64,000 bases of DNA from Arenibacter sp040216555 (lineage in GTDB: Bacteria > Bacteroidota > Bacteroidia > Flavobacteriales > Flavobacteriaceae). The stretch lies in assembly GCA_040216555.1 (NCBI GenBank), contig JAVJOW010000038.1, positions 310,001 to 374,000 on the forward strand. The letters run 5' to 3'. Both the position numbers and the translations under genes were made by a program. Below the pieces are notes generated by a model that worked only from the letters and a program-made list of their open reading frames with translations, made no database searches and was not told the origin of the DNA. This document shows positions 61,659-64,000 of the stretch, piece by piece (position 1 is the first letter of the stretch; every line of letters starts with the position of its first letter).

Positions 61659-61983
61659 CTTATTTTAAATTAGACTGGTTATAAATAAGGTGCTAAAATA
61701 GAATGGAAATTTATATTGTCCAAAACTATTTAGAATAATTTTAAATAAGAATATGAAAAAGATTTTCGAGCCCTCATTTTATAGGGATGGGCAAGAAATA
61801 ATGATTTTGGAGAAACTTCCAAATCTATCAATTTTAAATAATTTCATGAGAAATTCGTAATGTGTTTCCATAGGTAAGATCCTTGAAAATGCAGGGGAAG
61901 CAGTAGAATTAAGATCTATTACGTATTTTTTGATGGGAGATTTCAAGGGAAAATTTTATATATTCAGTAATCTACAAGACAGC
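61659..61983. other. Intergenic region with the TonB receptor promoter region
   Basis: Between two minus-strand genes. Contains the Fur-box-like site at 61728-61746; the remainder shows no gene or strong promoter. Confidence 0.4.
61728..61746 (-). promoter_or_regulatory. Fur-box-like palindrome
   Basis: ATTTAGAAT-A-ATTTTAAAT, one base from the perfect palindrome ATTTAGAATnATTCTAAAT, which resembles the iron-regulator box of this phylum. It is about 70 bases before the siderophore receptor start codon, so iron repression of the receptor/PepSY operon is likely. Confidence 0.6.
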
Positions 61984-62826
61984 TTATAGTCCCCCAATGT
62001 TGAAACTTATTAGCGGAATGGTAGTGCCCGATACCATTTTCTTTACCTTATCTTTATGTAGGAATCTTTGGAAAAAGGAGCTGTCCTTTCGCTCCAACAT
62101 AGCTAACAGACTGGCATTGGACTTCTTTAAATACCTATTTAATCCTTCAAAAATGTCATCGTCCAAAATAAGTTCGAATTCCATTTTGTCATAGGTCACT
62201 TTTTGATTTAGCATTTCTTTAAACCATTCCATCTGTTGATCCCCGGCATATTCCCGGCTGGTGGATATATGAAGGATACTTATTTTAGAATTGAATTTCT
62301 TGGCAATCTCCACAAGTCTATTGATGGCAAAAATGTCGCCCTGTTCAAAATCAGTGGCATAAACGATGGTTTGGAAATTTTCCAGAGTAAACATGGGAGG
62401 AACTGCTAAAACAGCACAATGAGCTTTTTTAATCAAGGTTGTGGTTGTACTTCCCATGAAAAATTCCTTTAAAGTACTTGTACCCGTAGTCCCTACAACA
62501 ATGAGATCAACTTCAAGCTCTGTTGCTTTCTCCAAGATGGTTTGAACTATCGAAACGTTTTCTTCAACTAGAAAATTAATATCACCACCTTCCCAGGTAT
62601 CTCCCAGATGCTCCGTGCAAAACTCTTTCAGCTTGGTGTCATTTTCCATAAACAGTCTTTTCTCCTTTTTTATGTGGCTTATAGATACAGTGCTCAGGGA
62701 TAGGGGAATATCAAAAACATGCATTACGAACAATTTTGCGTCAAATTTGTTCGTCATTAAGTGAGCCAACCGTAAGGCCGCGACCGAATCATGGGAATAG
62801 TCCGTTGCGTAGAGAAGGGTTTTCAT
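61984..62826 (-). CDS. Tandem universal stress protein (UspA family)
   Basis: A 280-residue protein with two Usp domains (about 1-147 and 152-280). The first has LLYATDYSHDSVAALRLA and the ATP-binding signature VVGTTGTSTLKEFFMGSTTTTLI near residue 118; the second has IVYATDFEQGDIFAINRL but lacks a clear GxxG nucleotide loop. Known roles of the family are in stress survival and hypoxia; the target is unknown. It stands alone. Confidence 0.92.
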   Translation of the reverse strand: MKTLLYATDYSHDSVAALRLAHLMTNKFDAKLFVMHVFDIPLSLSTVSISHIKKEKRLFMENDTKLKEFCTEHLGDTWEGGDINFLVEENVSIVQTILEKATELEVDLIVVGTTGTSTLKEFFMGSTTTTLIKKAHCAVLAVPPMFTLENFQTIVYATDFEQGDIFAINRLVEIAKKFNSKISILHISTSREYAGDQQMEWFKEMLNQKVTYDKMEFELILDDDIFEGLNRYLKKSNASLLAMLERKDSSFFQRFLHKDKVKKMVSGTTIPLISFNIGGL

Positions 62827-62982
62827 CTTTTGCTGATTTCGATTTCTGGTCTAAGCTACTGTATAAATTCCATGTTCAAAATGACCGTTGTCATGCATCA
62901 CATATAGGCACCTGATATATATCATTTCTAAAGCCCTATGACTAAACTAATTTTAGTGCTATAATCTCTAAAATGTAATATC

Positions 62983-63432
62983 ATGGATCATACCGAAAAC
63001 AATAAGGATCTTCAATTTAAAAAGGACGGACCATGGTCCGAATTGTACGTTTTAACGGAGCATTGGAAATCTGATTTGGAGTTTTATAGAGACGACCTCC
63101 GCTTTTTACATCATTTAATAGACAAATATTTTATGTGGATTACCAAGCCGGAAAATTTGGATATGGTTAAAGAGCTAAAAGTTGGATTGTACGACCTTAA
63201 GAATAAATGCAAGGATTTATTGGAGAAAGTTCAAAGACATAAAACACAGTTAGGTCAAATGGTAGAGGATTATAATAAGTCTGACGCCGGTATAATCAGG
63301 AGAGAACATGAACATCTTGAGGAGGAGGTTGCAAATTTCTTAACACAGTTTCGCAGCAATAGAAAAGAGGTCTTTGCCATAACAGAATTTATAATTGATA
63401 GTGAGTCCCTTGCAAATTTGATGGACAATTGA
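62983..63432 (+). CDS. Helical protein of unknown function
   Basis: A 149-residue, almost wholly alpha-helical cytoplasmic protein: WSELYVLTEHWKSDLEFYRDDLRFLHHLIDKYF (about 21-53), MVKELKVGLYDLKNKCKDLLEKVQRHKTQLGQMVEDYN (about 63-100) and EHEHLEEEVANFLTQFRSNRKEVFAITEFII (about 108-140). The pattern suggests a coiled-coil or four-helix bundle. No family recognised. Neighbouring stress protein and DUF6544 gene give no clear function. Confidence 0.7.
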   Translation: MDHTENNKDLQFKKDGPWSELYVLTEHWKSDLEFYRDDLRFLHHLIDKYFMWITKPENLDMVKELKVGLYDLKNKCKDLLEKVQRHKTQLGQMVEDYNKSDAGIIRREHEHLEEEVANFLTQFRSNRKEVFAITEFIIDSESLANLMDN

Positions 63433-63490
63433 GGAAATACCAAAGAGTTATAAGTCGATTTATATTTTAATAATTTTAAAGGTTTAGAAT

Positions 63491-64000
63491 ATGCGCATGG
63501 TGATAGTTTTATTAATGAGCCTGCACGGTCTTATCCATTTGTTGGGTTTTGCCAAAGCTTTCCAATATGGGGAGATGGCACAGTTCACCAAAGAAATTTC
63601 CAAGCCCATGGGAATACTTTGGTTTTTGGCGGCCCTACTTTTCATAGTGACAGCAGTTGGATTTTTTTTAAGAAAGGACTGGTGGCCATTACTTGGAATT
63701 GTAGTTGTGATTCTTTCACAAGGTTTAATTGTCACTACCTGGGCAGATGCCAAATATGGGACAATTGCGAATGTGATTATAACGGTGGTGGCCATTGTAG
63801 GTATGTCCAATTTGATATTTGAAAGAGGTTTTAAAGAGGATGTTGCTTCTGCCATGAATATAAAAGCCCCAACTCCTGTACTTCTAACTGAAGAGGATTT
63901 GGCTCCTTTGCCTATGTGCGTTCAAAAGTATCTGTCTTACGTAGGAGCAGTTGGAAAACCCAAGGTTTACAATATGAAAATTGTGTTCAAAGGTAAAATG
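63491..64000 (+). CDS. DUF6544 family membrane protein, 3' end outside window
   Basis: The frame from ATG 63491 is open to the window end (170 codons). Three or four membrane helices come first (VIVLLMSLHGLIHLLGF; LWFLAALLFIVTAVGFFL; WPLLGIVVVILSQGLIV; NVIITVVAIVGMSNLIF), then a soluble part beginning PMCVQKYLSYVGAVGKPKVYNMKIVFKGKM, the usual DUF6544 core. The rest of the protein is beyond the window. Function of the family is unknown. Confidence 0.82.
   Translation, partial: MRMVIVLLMSLHGLIHLLGFAKAFQYGEMAQFTKEISKPMGILWFLAALLFIVTAVGFFLRKDWWPLLGIVVVILSQGLIVTTWADAKYGTIANVIITVVAIVGMSNLIFERGFKEDVASAMNIKAPTPVLLTEEDLAPLPMCVQKYLSYVGAVGKPKVYNMKIVFKGKM

Overview
The window looks like chromosome of a marine member of the Flavobacteriaceae (Bacteroidota). 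The evidence is a low-GC sequence, Bacteroidota promoters (TTG, 19-20 bases, TAnnTTTG), a type IX secretion substrate with a gliding-type C-terminal domain beside a PorP/SprF partner, TonB receptor and DUF5916 proteins, and small lineage proteins (Lacal_2735, TIGR03643, DUF6090, DUF6544). The genus cannot be fixed from this sequence alone.

Layout. 1-3.2 kb: an envelope cluster with kdsB (5' end cut off by the window), a HAD hydrolase, kdnB and a PlsC-like acyltransferase; kdsB plus kdnB points to 8-amino-Kdo lipid A core chemistry. 3.6-9.5 kb: a large surface protein with a thrombospondin type 3 array and T9SS sorting domain, its PorP/SprF partner, and a truncated paralogue that has lost the sorting domain. 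9.6-18.1 kb: yebC, pterin dehydratase, a sugar reductase, gcvT, an Xaa-Pro aminopeptidase, a divergent galactofuranose pair (glycosyltransferase and glf), and thrC. 18.2-21.8 kb: thrB and thrA, with an unannotated Ile/Thr-rich leader peptide and a near-perfect promoter upstream of thrA. 21.9-35.0 kb: housekeeping genes (nnr, clpC, gyrA, TPR protein, NlpC/P60-like protein, thiolase, 7TM-HD phosphohydrolase).

35.1-39.9 kb: tRNA-Ser and tRNA-Pro followed by a 4.4 kb element integrated in the 3' end of tRNA-Pro. It has 13-base direct repeats, a tyrosine integrase next to the left end, paired 21-base arm repeats at both ends, a broken second recombinase, a CPBP protease and DUF6090 fragment arranged like integron cassettes, and an IS481-type transposase scrap. 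The old tRNA terminator now lies beyond the right end.

40.1-45.2 kb: a DMT transporter, a TPP riboswitch driving a PnuC/PnuT-type transporter that overlaps an acyl-CoA dehydrogenase-like gene, and a DUF5916 outer membrane protein. 45.7-54.1 kb: a likely light-responsive cluster. A MerR regulator carries the CarH/LitR cobalamin photoreceptor motifs (W-x9-EH and E-x-H). Two downstream operons hold TetR, an ABC1 kinase, a flavin reductase, an NmrA/DUF2867 protein, then TIGR03643, folE, an SDR, a glutathione peroxidase and Lacal_2735. Both operons have the same dyad TGTTTAA-N16-TTAAACA directly upstream of their promoter, and a degenerate copy covers the regulator's own start codon. This is the most interesting undescribed regulatory signal I see.

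54.3-64 kb: a FUSC family protein, nhaA, an iron-uptake pair (TonB siderophore receptor and PepSY reductase-like protein) behind a Fur-box-like palindrome, a tandem universal stress protein, a helical protein, and the start of a DUF6544 gene cut off by the window end. No rRNA genes or CRISPR arrays were seen.
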